From a bacterium (lineage in GTDB: Bacteria > Hydrothermota > Tepidihabitantia > Tepidihabitantales > Tepidihabitantaceae): 64,000 nucleotides of DNA. The notes under the pieces are model-generated. The model was not told the DNA's origin, made no database searches, and worked only from the letters and a program-made list of their open reading frames with translations. The stretch spans positions 56,619-120,618 of the forward strand of contig DATJQV010000069.1 of the NCBI GenBank assembly GCA_035505375.1, given 5' to 3'. Within the stretch, counting starts at the first letter, position 1, and each line of letters starts with the position of its first letter. Positions 50,104-57,488 of the stretch are shown here, piece after piece. The translations under genes were made by a program, and so were the position numbers.

Positions 50104-51746
50104 CAGCGGTTCGGCCCGGCTACATCAAGCGCCTCGGTAGGTACTACACGCCAGATGGGGTGGCCGCCGCGCTATGCCGGTGGGCTGTGAGGAGCAAGGT
50201 GGATACGGTTCTGGACCCCAGCTTCGGCGGTTGCGCGTTCTTGGAGGCCGCTGCCGAGCGGCTCGCAGCACTTGGTTCGCGCCGCCCGGTCGAGAACCTG
50301 CATGGCTTCGACAAAGACAGACGAGCGTTGACGTCGTTGACGCAGCTTATGAGAGGCCAGCCTGCAACCGGCAGGTTCCACGTCCCACGGGATTTCCTGG
50401 CAACGACCCCAGGCAGCGATGAGTGCCCTGTCGTCGACGTCGTCGTGGGCAACCCGCCATACGTTCGCCATCACCTATTGAAGGGGGCGCGCCGCATTGT
50501 TGCCCGTGACGCGGCCCTGTCGAGCGGGTGCGACCTGTCGGAGAAATCGAGCTACTGGGGCTACTTCGTGTTGCATGCTGTCCGCTGCCTCAAGCCGGGT
50601 GGCAGGTTGGCGTTCGTGTTGCCTATGTCACTGCTCACGACTGACTATGCCGACACGGTGCGAGCTGTGCTGTTCCAGGGATTCGGCAGGACCAGGGTCA
50701 TCATCATGGACCAGAGGCTTTTTGAGGGAGCGGAAGAGCGGTCAGTCGTTGTCCTCGCCGATGGCTGGTCGAACGCCCATGAAGGCGTTTCGGTAGAACG
50801 CGCACGGGATGCTCATGCGCTGTCAGCCGCTGTATCCGAAGTCCCGGCTAAGTGGAACGGTCACGCCTTGCTCAACGACAGGAACGCGTGGCGTCGTGAG
50901 CTTGTCGCCGAGAACTCATCGCAACTGATGGAACAAGTCCGTTCCGACCCGCATGTACGCTCACTTGGTGACATTGCAGACATTTCGCTCGGCGTGGTTA
51001 CCGGAGCCAACGACTACTTCGTCCGCCCTTCGAGCCACATGCGTGAGTTGAAGGCACGCCCCAGACAGAGACACAGGATTCTGTCCGGTGTCCGGGGCGT
51101 GGAAGGCCTTGTTGCCGATCGCAAGTCGTTTGAGGCGCTGCGGCGAAACGGCGAGCCATGCGAGCTTCTTCTGCTGAGGGAAGGCGATGAAAGGACAGGG
51201 GTCCGAGTCTACCTCCAATCGAAAGCGGCCCGGCGCGCGAAGACAGCCTACAAGTGCAAGGCACGCGAGCCCTGGTTTGTCCTTGGTCCGCAGGTTCCAC
51301 CGGATGCGTTCCTGACCCCGCTTTCGGGACCATACCCCCGACTCATCCTGAATGGTTGGCGCCTGGACTGCACAAATACGCTCTACAGGATCAACTGGAA
51401 GCCGCCGATGACCACGACACAGGCGGAACTCGTAGCCTTGTCCGTCGTGAGCAGCCTTGGTTCGCTCAGCGCAGAGTTGGCTGGCCGGGTCTACGCGGGA
51501 GGAGCGCTGAAGTTGGAACCGCGCGACGCGCGCAAGGTCTCAGTTGTCGTGTCTGATGCGTCGGCTGAGGACGTGAGTCGTTGCTTTAGACAAGTGAGCA
51601 AGCTGCTCTCAACTGGCGACTGGGCACAGGCTCAGTCGGTGGCCGACGAACTGGTCCTGCGTGGGGTTCTTCGTGCGGGCAAGCGACTCGCCCAGCAGTT
51701 TCAGGAAGCCACGATGGCGCTTCGGACGCTCCGCCAAGCGAAGTGA
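50100..51746 (+). CDS. gamma-class N6-adenine DNA methyltransferase (TaqI/Eco57I-like)
   Basis: The GTG at 50100 overlaps the preceding stop in GTGA and gives 548 residues. The N-terminus RLGRYYTPDGVAAALCRWAV is typical of motif X in TaqI-like enzymes; motif I is VLDPSFGGCAFLEAA near residue 38, and the catalytic motif IV is VVVGNPPYVRHH near residue 119. The C-terminal half is a target-recognition-like domain (LGDIADISLGVVTGANDYF, YINWKPP-like, LSAELAGRVYAGGALKLEP). It methylates adenine in DNA. No nuclease domain is fused to it. An earlier TTG at 50085 is possible. Confidence 0.88.
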   Translation: MTAVRPGYIKRLGRYYTPDGVAAALCRWAVRSKVDTVLDPSFGGCAFLEAAAERLAALGSRRPVENLHGFDKDRRALTSLTQLMRGQPATGRFHVPRDFLATTPGSDECPVVDVVVGNPPYVRHHLLKGARRIVARDAALSSGCDLSEKSSYWGYFVLHAVRCLKPGGRLAFVLPMSLLTTDYADTVRAVLFQGFGRTRVIIMDQRLFEGAEERSVVVLADGWSNAHEGVSVERARDAHALSAAVSEVPAKWNGHALLNDRNAWRRELVAENSSQLMEQVRSDPHVRSLGDIADISLGVVTGANDYFVRPSSHMRELKARPRQRHRILSGVRGVEGLVADRKSFEALRRNGEPCELLLLREGDERTGVRVYLQSKAARRAKTAYKCKAREPWFVLGPQVPPDAFLTPLSGPYPRLILNGWRLDCTNTLYRINWKPPMTTTQAELVALSVVSSLGSLSAELAGRVYAGGALKLEPRDARKVSVVVSDASAEDVSRCFRQVSKLLSTGDWAQAQSVADELVLRGVLRAGKRLAQQFQEATMALRTLRQAK

Positions 51747-51784
51747 CACGTAACAGTGAAGTCCACCAGATTCCGTTCGTCCAT

Positions 51785-51813
51785 CTGACACGCCCGCCCG
51801 CGAGGCCTACAAT
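51785..51813 (+). promoter_or_regulatory. Promoter before the 33-codon ORF
   Basis: CTGACA (51785-51790), 17-bp spacer, TACAAT (51808-51813), then 6 nt to an ATG at 51820. It gives the last two genes their own transcription start. Confidence 0.6.
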
Positions 51814-51819
51814 CCAGCC

Positions 51820-51921
51820 ATGATCGAGCGCACCGAACCCCGCCGTGCCTTGATGCAACCAGAAGCAGATGCTCGTCACCGAGATCTAGATGTCCTCGAC
51901 CCTCCACAGAGGAAGACATGA
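51820..51921 (+). CDS. 33-residue leaderless small ORF coupled to the nuclease-like gene
   Basis: The ORF starts 6 nt after a good -10 box and encodes 33 residues (MIERTEPRRALMQPEADARH then RDLDVLDPPQRKT). It ends in ATGA, overlapping the ATG of the next gene; GAGGA within its 3' end is the ribosome site for that gene. The peptide is highly charged with no hydrophobic segment. It may be a real small protein or a leader peptide that couples translation to the nuclease-like gene. Confidence 0.45.
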   Translation: MIERTEPRRALMQPEADARHRDLDVLDPPQRKT

Positions 51922-52523
51922 CTCACGAACAGGTGCAGATTGTATTCGAGCAGATCTTTGATGGCCTGAGCATGGCGCTGTCCGAGGCACATCTACCGTG
52001 GAAGCCAACTAGCAGGGAGAACAAGTGGACGGAGACTGTCTTCCACTGTATGGAGGCGCTCGCGGACGGGCGCCATGTCGTGAACTGGAGGGTCAAGGGC
52101 GCGAAAGAGCGACCTCCCGCTGGCCCAGGAGAGTGGTTGTTCGACCTCACCTGGTGCGATGGAAACCCGAGGTCAGGGGAGTTTCGCGGGCTCGTGCTGG
52201 CGCTGGAAAGCGAATGGGGCTGCGGCAGCCGGGACGGGTGGCCGAACAAGATACATGAGGATCTCAACAAGCTGCTTGTGGCCGCATGCCCACTCCGAGT
52301 CTTTGTATACTCGACCCCAGGATTTGCTCCAACCCAGCGCGATGTGCCTATGGCCCTGAACCTCGTGAGGAAGACCATGTCGGAGGTCCCTGGTGCAACA
52401 TCGCTCAACCTCCTCGCTGTCCTCGTGTCGCCCAAGACCTCGGCAACGGGATCGTGTACGCTCCAAGGACTCATGTACGTCGGCAGCGGAGTGCCGACCC
52501 CCATCGAACCACGCTCATGCTGA
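51918..52523 (+). CDS. putative PD-(D/E)XK-like nuclease of the kinase-methyltransferase cluster
   Basis: This 201-residue protein has the segment GEWLFDLTWCDG, then LVLALESEWGCG and KIHEDLNKLLVAACPLRVFVYST. The spaced Asp and ExE followed by a helix and a strand are the pattern of a variant PD-(D/E)XK nuclease core (ExE instead of ExK). I have seen this DLTW...ALESEWG...KLL phrase only in uncharacterised proteins. It follows the adenine methyltransferase gene by 171 nt, the usual place for a restriction partner. The ribosome site is GAGGA four bases upstream. Nuclease activity is inference. Confidence 0.62.
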   Translation: MTHEQVQIVFEQIFDGLSMALSEAHLPWKPTSRENKWTETVFHCMEALADGRHVVNWRVKGAKERPPAGPGEWLFDLTWCDGNPRSGEFRGLVLALESEWGCGSRDGWPNKIHEDLNKLLVAACPLRVFVYSTPGFAPTQRDVPMALNLVRKTMSEVPGATSLNLLAVLVSPKTSATGSCTLQGLMYVGSGVPTPIEPRSC

Positions 52524-52721
52524 GGCAGGGTAAACCTGGAGCACTTCCGGGGACGAAAGAGATTCCTGAAGCGCGGGGCCGTAAGGTCAGTTCCGACATC
52601 TGACGACTAACAGCCGACAGCGGCGCGCAGGATGCGCGCAGCTTCCAGTTCCCATCTCCTATCTTCTGATTCCACAGTTCCGGTGATTCACGTTCCCAAC
52701 ATCAGCCCGATGCCCACCCCA

Positions 52722-52772
52722 CGCGGTTCATTTAAATGAACCGCGGGTCCCCGGTGACGCGGCAGGCGAAAC
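52722..52772. repeat. 24-bp perfect palindrome plus GGTCCCCGGTGACGCGGCAGGCGA repeat
   Basis: The perfect palindrome at 52722-52745 (half-site CGCGGTTCATTT) is followed by a GGTCCCCGGTGACGCGGCAG-type block. The same pair, slightly diverged, recurs at about 53420-53470. Otherwise the gap 52524-52917 holds no gene that I can support. Confidence 0.8.
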
Positions 52773-52877
52773 AGTCACCCTGTTGTTTGGGGAATTCCCG
52801 CGAGCCCTTCCGGGAGTTCGGGAGCACGAGGCCGCGGCTTCGCCGCGAGTTCCCGTGCCCATTCTGACAGGGCGCCG

Positions 52878-52907
52878 TTGACTCTGTCAGGCGGGAGCCG
52901 ATAATAC
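52878..52907 (+). promoter_or_regulatory. Promoter of the MqsA-like gene (near-leaderless)
   Basis: TTGACT (52878-52883), 18-bp spacer, TAATAC (52902-52907), then 10 nt to the ATG at 52918. Confidence 0.55.
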
Positions 52908-52917
52908 CACTGGTACT

Positions 52918-53145
52918 ATGAAGTGCGTAATCTGCAAACAGGGAGAGACCCGGTCTGGTACAGCAACCGTCACGCTTGTGCGTGGCGGCCTGACGGTCGT
53001 CTACAAAGGCGTACCGGCTCAGGTCTGCCCCAACTGCGGCGAGGAATACGTTGACTCTGCGGTGGCGGACCGGCTGCTCAAGGAAGCCGAGCAGACCGCG
53101 CGCAACGGCACGCAGGTCGAAGTCCGCCAGTTCGCCGCCGCTTGA
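52918..53145 (+). CDS. YgiT-type zinc-finger / MqsA-like antitoxin protein
   Basis: This 75-residue protein has a zinc ribbon MKCVICKQGE and CPNCGEEY (CxxC...CxxC), followed by the YVDSAVADRLLKEAEQTARNG helix typical of YgiT/MqsA antitoxin N-terminal domains. Full MqsA also has a C-terminal DNA-binding HTH, which is missing here, so this is the short, solo form found in many genomes, often without a toxin. No toxin gene precedes it. The stop is followed by a 500-nt stretch of dispersed repeats without genes. Confidence 0.85.
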   Translation: MKCVICKQGETRSGTATVTLVRGGLTVVYKGVPAQVCPNCGEEYVDSAVADRLLKEAEQTARNGTQVEVRQFAAA

Positions 53146-53321
53146 CGAACCAAGACTGAGGACAGAAGACGGAGGACCGGCGAGGGACAATTCCCCTGTT
53201 TCCGGCCGATGTCAAGACGCAACGCGGCTTCGCCGCGAGTGACCAGTCATGAGAGACCCTCTCGTCTGACTCAGGGCGACTCGGAGTCGGTTGCCAGGTT
53301 CCAGTTACCAGTTGAGCGAAG

Positions 53322-53490
53322 CCCCGGTGACGCGATAGGCGATTCCTGCCGCGGCGCACTCCTCGGTCCTCACTCCTCAGTCCTCACTCCTTAGTTTCTA
53401 GTCCCTGCCGCCCATCCCACGCAGTTCATTCAAATGAACCGCGGGTCCCCGGCGACGCGGCAGGCGATTCCTGACGCGCGCGGGGCCGTA
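53322..53490. repeat. two copies of the CCCCGGYGACGCGGCAGGCGATTCCTG family
   Basis: Copies lie at about 53322-53350 and 53440-53482, the second with the palindromic half TTCATTCAAATGAACC in front and CGCGCGGGGCCGTAAGG behind (also at 52573). Further copies at 54150-54184 and 54967-54985 share CTGACGCGCGCGGGCGGGTCAGCTT. No gene is seen in 53146-53642. Confidence 0.75.
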
Positions 53491-53642
53491 AGGGCAGTCC
53501 GGCGGGCACCGGATAATTCAGAAGTCAGATACCAGAGACCAGAATGCAGAATTCCGCCGACCCCAAAGCTTCCGCGATTCATTAGAGTGAACTGGTAGGA
53601 GTCGAGTCATGGAACGGACAGCGGACGGTCAGCGGAAACCGG

Positions 53643-53861
53643 CTATAGGTTGTTGAATTCCTCTACGCCCAGGCCCATCTCACGTACAATCGCGCGGAGG
53701 GTCCCGATTGGGACGTCTCCCGGATGCCGGGGCACTGGAATGGTGATGTCGCGTTCGGAGAGGTAGTAGACCGGGTGCCGGCTGGTGCGGATTTCCCGGT
53801 AGCCGGCGCGCCTGAGTTTCGCGGCCAGCTCGCGGTAGGAGACGCGGACGAGCTTAGGCAT
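53643..53861 (-). CDS. hicA: HicA-family mRNA interferase toxin
   Basis: This 72-residue protein has the HicA pattern: VSYRELAAKLRRAGYREIRTSRHPVYYLS, then ITIPVPRHPGDVPIGTLRAIVREMGLGVEEF. The catalytic His of the dsRBD-like fold is the one in RHPVYY. HicA cleaves mRNA and is held inactive by HicB. It overlaps the end of hicB by 8 nt and is the second gene, the reverse of the classical hicA-hicB order but common. Confidence 0.9.
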   Translation of the reverse strand: MPKLVRVSYRELAAKLRRAGYREIRTSRHPVYYLSERDITIPVPRHPGDVPIGTLRAIVREMGLGVEEFNNL

Positions 53862-54096
53862 GTACCGGACGTCGGTACACGTTCAGCCCGCCGTAGCGAA
53901 CCCGCCTGAGCTTCAGGGCCGCGACCTTGCGACGAGCCTCCAGGCAGCTCTCGATGGCGTCAACCGCGTTGCGATAGGCTTCCTCCAGCGTCTTGCCGGA
54001 TGCGACGCAGCCGCGAATCGCTGGCACCGTGGCGGTGAAGACGCCATCCTCATCCTGGAAGTAGTTGATGTCGAATTCCTGATAGGCTGCTTTCAT
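53854..54096 (-). CDS. hicB: HicB-family antitoxin
   Basis: This 80-residue protein is HicB-like: YFQDEDGVFTATVPAIRGCVASGKTLEEAYRNAVDAIESCLEA is the partially degraded RNase-H-like fold used to bind HicA. It lacks a C-terminal DNA-binding domain, so transcription may be controlled otherwise. The ATG at 54096 lies 7 nt after TATACT with no ribosome site, a leaderless start. hicA follows with an 8-nt overlap. Confidence 0.9.
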   Translation of the reverse strand: MKAAYQEFDINYFQDEDGVFTATVPAIRGCVASGKTLEEAYRNAVDAIESCLEARRKVAALKLRRVRYGGLNVYRRPVHA

Positions 54097-54103
54097 CGTG
54101 ACC

Positions 54104-54132
54104 AGTATAGGTCGCTGCTGCCCGGCGGTCAA
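54104..54132 (-). promoter_or_regulatory. Promoter of hicBA (leaderless)
   Basis: Minus-strand TTGACC (54132-54127), 17-bp spacer, TATACT (54109-54104), then 7 nt to the hicB ATG. Confidence 0.75.
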
Positions 54133-54256
54133 ATGGGGAAGCAAACCCGGCGATGCAGCAGGCGATTCCTGACGCGCGCGGGCGGGTCAGCTTACGGCTC
54201 ACAGCTAACAGCTTATGGCCAGCGGCCGACAGCGGCGCGGAGGCTGCGCACCGGCA

Positions 54257-54284
54257 TTGACATAGAGTCGTCACCCGCTAGACT
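54257..54284 (+). promoter_or_regulatory. Promoter of a lipoprotein gene
   Basis: TTGACA (54257-54262), 16-bp spacer, TAGACT (54279-54284). The ATG at 54305 follows after a short leader with AAAGGA. Confidence 0.7.
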
Positions 54285-54304
54285 GCGTCCGAAAGGAATC
54301 TGTT

Positions 54305-54940
54305 ATGACAAAAGTACGTTTGTTAGTTATTGCCGCGGTCACGGGCGCTGCACTTCTGGGCCCGAACTGCAGTCCTTCGCTCGCTCCCATACACCCGATG
54401 ACCATCGGCAGCGTGTGGAACACAACAACCATTACGCTCTCCGGGCCCGCCGGCGGGCCGCTGGATACCGTGTCGACAACCACCATCACGCGAACCGCGC
54501 TGCAGAAAGCCAGTCTGGCCAATGGCAGAGAGGTCGTGGAGTTCAAGGATGATTCAGCCATCCACACCCGGACACCGGACACGACCGTCTCCGCGACCGG
54601 TGACTACTACATGGCTGAAGTCGGTGACACGATCATGTCCTACAAGAGCCTTGACGACACCATCGGCACACCCGTGCTGATGTCGGACCCGGTAGCGGGC
54701 GATACCTGGTTGGAAGGCACCACCGGGGTGACGGTCGTCGGCCAGGAGGACGTTACGGTCGCGGCCGGGACGTACCGGAAGGCGTGGAAACTGAAGCTGA
54801 CCGTCCATTCCCCGGTGACCTTCGACATCTACGAATGGTACGCCCGGGGCACCGGTATGGTGAAGTCGTACTACGATGCCACCTTCCTCGGCAAGGAGCG
54901 GATCTTTGACCAGGAACTGACCTCGGCCACGATCAAGTAG
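54305..54940 (+). CDS. secreted lipoprotein of unknown function
   Basis: This 211-residue protein has a signal peptide with a lipobox-like end (VTGAALLGPNCS, Cys at residue 22). The mature part is beta-rich and Thr-rich, with SVWNTTTITLSG, VSTTTITRTAL, VGQEDVTVAAGTYRKAWKLKLTV and YEWYARGTGMVKSYY. The last phrases recall DUF-type lipoproteins of the FCB group that report on conversion of an internal thioester-like or lipid-binding domain, but I cannot name it. It has its own promoter and a good ribosome site. Confidence 0.72.
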   Translation: MTKVRLLVIAAVTGAALLGPNCSPSLAPIHPMTIGSVWNTTTITLSGPAGGPLDTVSTTTITRTALQKASLANGREVVEFKDDSAIHTRTPDTTVSATGDYYMAEVGDTIMSYKSLDDTIGTPVLMSDPVAGDTWLEGTTGVTVVGQEDVTVAAGTYRKAWKLKLTVHSPVTFDIYEWYARGTGMVKSYYDATFLGKERIFDQELTSATIK

Positions 54941-55194
54941 CGAACGAATTCCGGGGACTCATAGAAGCCCCTGACGCGCGCGGGCGGGTCAGCTTGCGGC
55001 TGACAGCGTACCGATTCTAGATTCTAGATTTGTAGACTAGCTGACTCAGGCCTTGGCGGTCTTGGCGAGCTTGGCGGTTAACCCATTTTCGATTGACGAT
55101 TGCCGATTCTAGATTGCCGGACCGGTATCCGAAGCGGAGAGCGGTTGGCGGTCAGCGGGCGCGGTGCTTTCGGGCGGAAGGATGTGCGAAGGGG
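54941..55194. repeat. spacer of dispersed repeats before pyrC
   Basis: The spacer holds CTGACGCGCGCGGGCGGGTC (54971-54990), GATTCTAGATTCTAGATTTG (55014-55032) and a GATTGACGATTGCCGATTCTAGATTG block (about 55089-55115). No gene is seen. Confidence 0.55.
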
Positions 55195-56484
55195 CTAGAC
55201 CCGGAAGAGCTTGTCGCCGAGCAGGGCGGCCGTGACGCGGCCGCGCATGGTCCGGCCGAGGAAGGGCGAGTTGCGGGAGAGCGAGAGGACCCGTTCCGGA
55301 GCGTATGTCCACTCTGCCTTGAGGTCGAGCACGACCAGCTCAGCTTCGGAGCCGGCGGTAATCAAGGCCGGCGGCAGGTTCAGGATCCGGCGCGGCGCGA
55401 CCGTCAACCGGGCGATGTAGTCGGCGAGCGACAGGGCCTTGCCGAGGACGAGCTGATCGTAACCCAGGCTGAAGGCGGTCTCGAAGCCGATGATGCCCGG
55501 CGGTGCGGCGTCGAACTCGGCGTCCTTCTCGCCTTTGAGATGCGGCGCATGGTCGGTGGCGATGGCGTCAATCGTCCCATCTGCAAGCCCCGCAATCACG
55601 GCCCGGCGGTCGATCTCAGTCCGGAGCGGCGGGTTGACCTTGTAGTTGGAGTCGAAGTCGGCAAGGGCATCTTCGGTCAGGGTGAAGTAGTGCGGGCAGG
55701 TTTCAGCCGTGACCTGCACCCCGCGTGCCTTGGCCCAGCGAATAATCTCGACCGTTGCCCGCGCCGACACATGGGCGATGTGAAGCCGCGCGTGCGTAAA
55801 CTCGGCGAGCAGGACGTCACGCGCCGCCTGCGCCGACTCGGCTACGTCCGGCCCAGCCTTCATTCCCAGCCGGGTCGAGACTCGCCCTTCGTTGGCGACG
55901 CCCTCGACCAGTTCCTTGACCTCGCAGTGGGATATGACCGGCACGTCGAACGCTTTGCAGTATTCGAGCACGCGGCGCATCACCTGCGGGTCCGCGACCG
56001 GCGAGCCGTCGTCGGAGAATCCCACCGCGCCGGCTTCCTTCATCGTGCCGATTTCCGCCAGCTCTTTGCCCTGCCTGGCCTTGGTGCAGCAGCCGATGGG
56101 ATGGACTCGCGCGTATCCGGCTTCGGTTGCCCGGCGGATTTCAAACCGGACCTGCGCCTCGGTGTCGATTGGCGGTTCGGTGTTCGGCATCGGGCAGACG
56201 CGCGTGAACCCGCCGGCAAGAGCCGCCGCGGTCCCGCTGGCGATTGTCTCTTCGTCCTCGCGCCCGGGCTCGCGCAGGTGGCAGTGCATGTCGACGAATC
56301 CCGGCGCGATGTGCCTGCCGCGGCAGTCTATGACCTCGGTGCCGGGAGGCGCGGTGATGGCGGCTCCGACCCTCTCGATTCGGCCACCGACCACTAACAC
56401 ATCCGCGCGGGACTCTTTCAGCGTCTCCGGGTCAATCACCGTCCCGCCCTGCAGCAGCACTCGGTTCAAAGTCTGTTCGTTCAT
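55195..56484 (-). CDS. pyrC: dihydroorotase
   Basis: This 429-residue class I dihydroorotase closes carbamoyl-aspartate to dihydroorotate in pyrimidine synthesis. The metal motif is FVDMHCHLREPGREDEE near residue 60; others are CPHYFTLTEDAL near 255, YKVNPPLR near 275 and AIATDHAPH near 305. The ATG at 56484 is taken as the start because the frame above it is coded by TCTGGATTCTGGTTTCTGG-type repeats in the pyrB-pyrC gap. It is the last gene of the pyr operon. Confidence 0.93.
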   Translation of the reverse strand: MNEQTLNRVLLQGGTVIDPETLKESRADVLVVGGRIERVGAAITAPPGTEVIDCRGRHIAPGFVDMHCHLREPGREDEETIASGTAAALAGGFTRVCPMPNTEPPIDTEAQVRFEIRRATEAGYARVHPIGCCTKARQGKELAEIGTMKEAGAVGFSDDGSPVADPQVMRRVLEYCKAFDVPVISHCEVKELVEGVANEGRVSTRLGMKAGPDVAESAQAARDVLLAEFTHARLHIAHVSARATVEIIRWAKARGVQVTAETCPHYFTLTEDALADFDSNYKVNPPLRTEIDRRAVIAGLADGTIDAIATDHAPHLKGEKDAEFDAAPPGIIGFETAFSLGYDQLVLGKALSLADYIARLTVAPRRILNLPPALITAGSEAELVVLDLKAEWTYAPERVLSLSRNSPFLGRTMRGRVTAALLGDKLFRV

Positions 56485-56558
56485 CGTCTCTCGTTCACCG
56501 CTGGCCGTTCCGCACTTCTGCACTCTGGATTCTGGTTTCTGGATTATCCGGTTCTCCC

Positions 56559-57488
56559 TCATTCTGCCTGCTCTCCGCCTGCCAACAGGTACAGCACCGC
56601 CATCCGCACCGCGACTCCGTTCGTGACCTGCGGGAGCACCAGTGCCCGGCTGAAGTCGGCCACCTCAAAGTCCATTTCCACGCCCCAGTTCACCGGCCCC
56701 GGGTGCGTTACGACGACCTCGGGCGCAAGCTTACGCAGCCGCTCCGCGGTCAGGCCATAGAGCGCGCGGTACTCGCGCACGGTGGGGAAACTCGACGACG
56801 TTATCCGCTCGAGCTGGACCCGGAGCATGTTCACCACGTCCACCTCGTACAGAATCCGGTCCAGGCGGTAGAAGACCTCGCAGCCGTACTGCTCGATGTC
56901 GGACGGCAGCATAGTCGGCGGGCCGCATACCGCGACCTTTGCCCCGAGCTTGGCAAAGGCGAGCAGATTGGAATGGGCGACGCGCGAGTGGGCGATGTCG
57001 CCGACAATCAGCACCCGCTTCCCTTCCAGGCTGCCCAGCTTCTCGCGCAGGGTGAAGGAATCGAGCAGCGCCTGGGTCGGGTGCTCGTGCGCGCCGTCCC
57101 CGGCGTTGACCACGAAGGCTTTCACGTGCCGGGAGAGGAAGTGCGGGGCGCCGGGCGACGAGTGCCGGATAATGATGCCGTCCACGCCCATCGCCTCGAT
57201 GTTGCGGGCGGTGTCGAGCAGCGTCTCGCCCTTGGAGACCGACGAGGTCGCCTTCGAGAAGTTGACGCAGCCGCAGCTCAGGCGGCTCGCGGCGAGGTTG
57301 AAGGATGTGGAAGTCCGGGTCGAGGCCTCGAAAAAGAGGTTGATCACGGTCCGACCGCGCAGGGCCGGCACGATTGGAATCGGCCGGTCGAGCACCTGAC
57401 GGAATGTGCGGGCCTGGTCGAGAATTGTCAGAATTTCGGAACGGTCAAGACCCTCGATGCCGAGCAGGTGCTTTGACCTCAGCTTCAT
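56559..57488 (-). CDS. pyrB: aspartate carbamoyltransferase, catalytic subunit
   Basis: This 309-residue enzyme joins carbamoyl phosphate and aspartate. It has the carbamoyl-phosphate motif FFEASTRTSTSF near residue 52, HPTQALLDSFTL near 138, GKRVLIVGDIAHSRVAHSN near 155 and the aspartate-binding HPGPVNWGVEM near 270. Its start overlaps the pyrR stop in ATGA. No pyrI regulatory-subunit gene is present, as in Gram-positive and many other bacteria that use PyrR. Confidence 0.95.
   Translation of the reverse strand: MKLRSKHLLGIEGLDRSEILTILDQARTFRQVLDRPIPIVPALRGRTVINLFFEASTRTSTSFNLAASRLSCGCVNFSKATSSVSKGETLLDTARNIEAMGVDGIIIRHSSPGAPHFLSRHVKAFVVNAGDGAHEHPTQALLDSFTLREKLGSLEGKRVLIVGDIAHSRVAHSNLLAFAKLGAKVAVCGPPTMLPSDIEQYGCEVFYRLDRILYEVDVVNMLRVQLERITSSSFPTVREYRALYGLTAERLRKLAPEVVVTHPGPVNWGVEMDFEVADFSRALVLPQVTNGVAVRMAVLYLLAGGEQAE

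Noticed and set aside
53146..53642. possible toxin gene paired with the MqsA-like protein
   Set aside because: No frame of suitable length or with MqsR/RelE-like residues is present on either strand.
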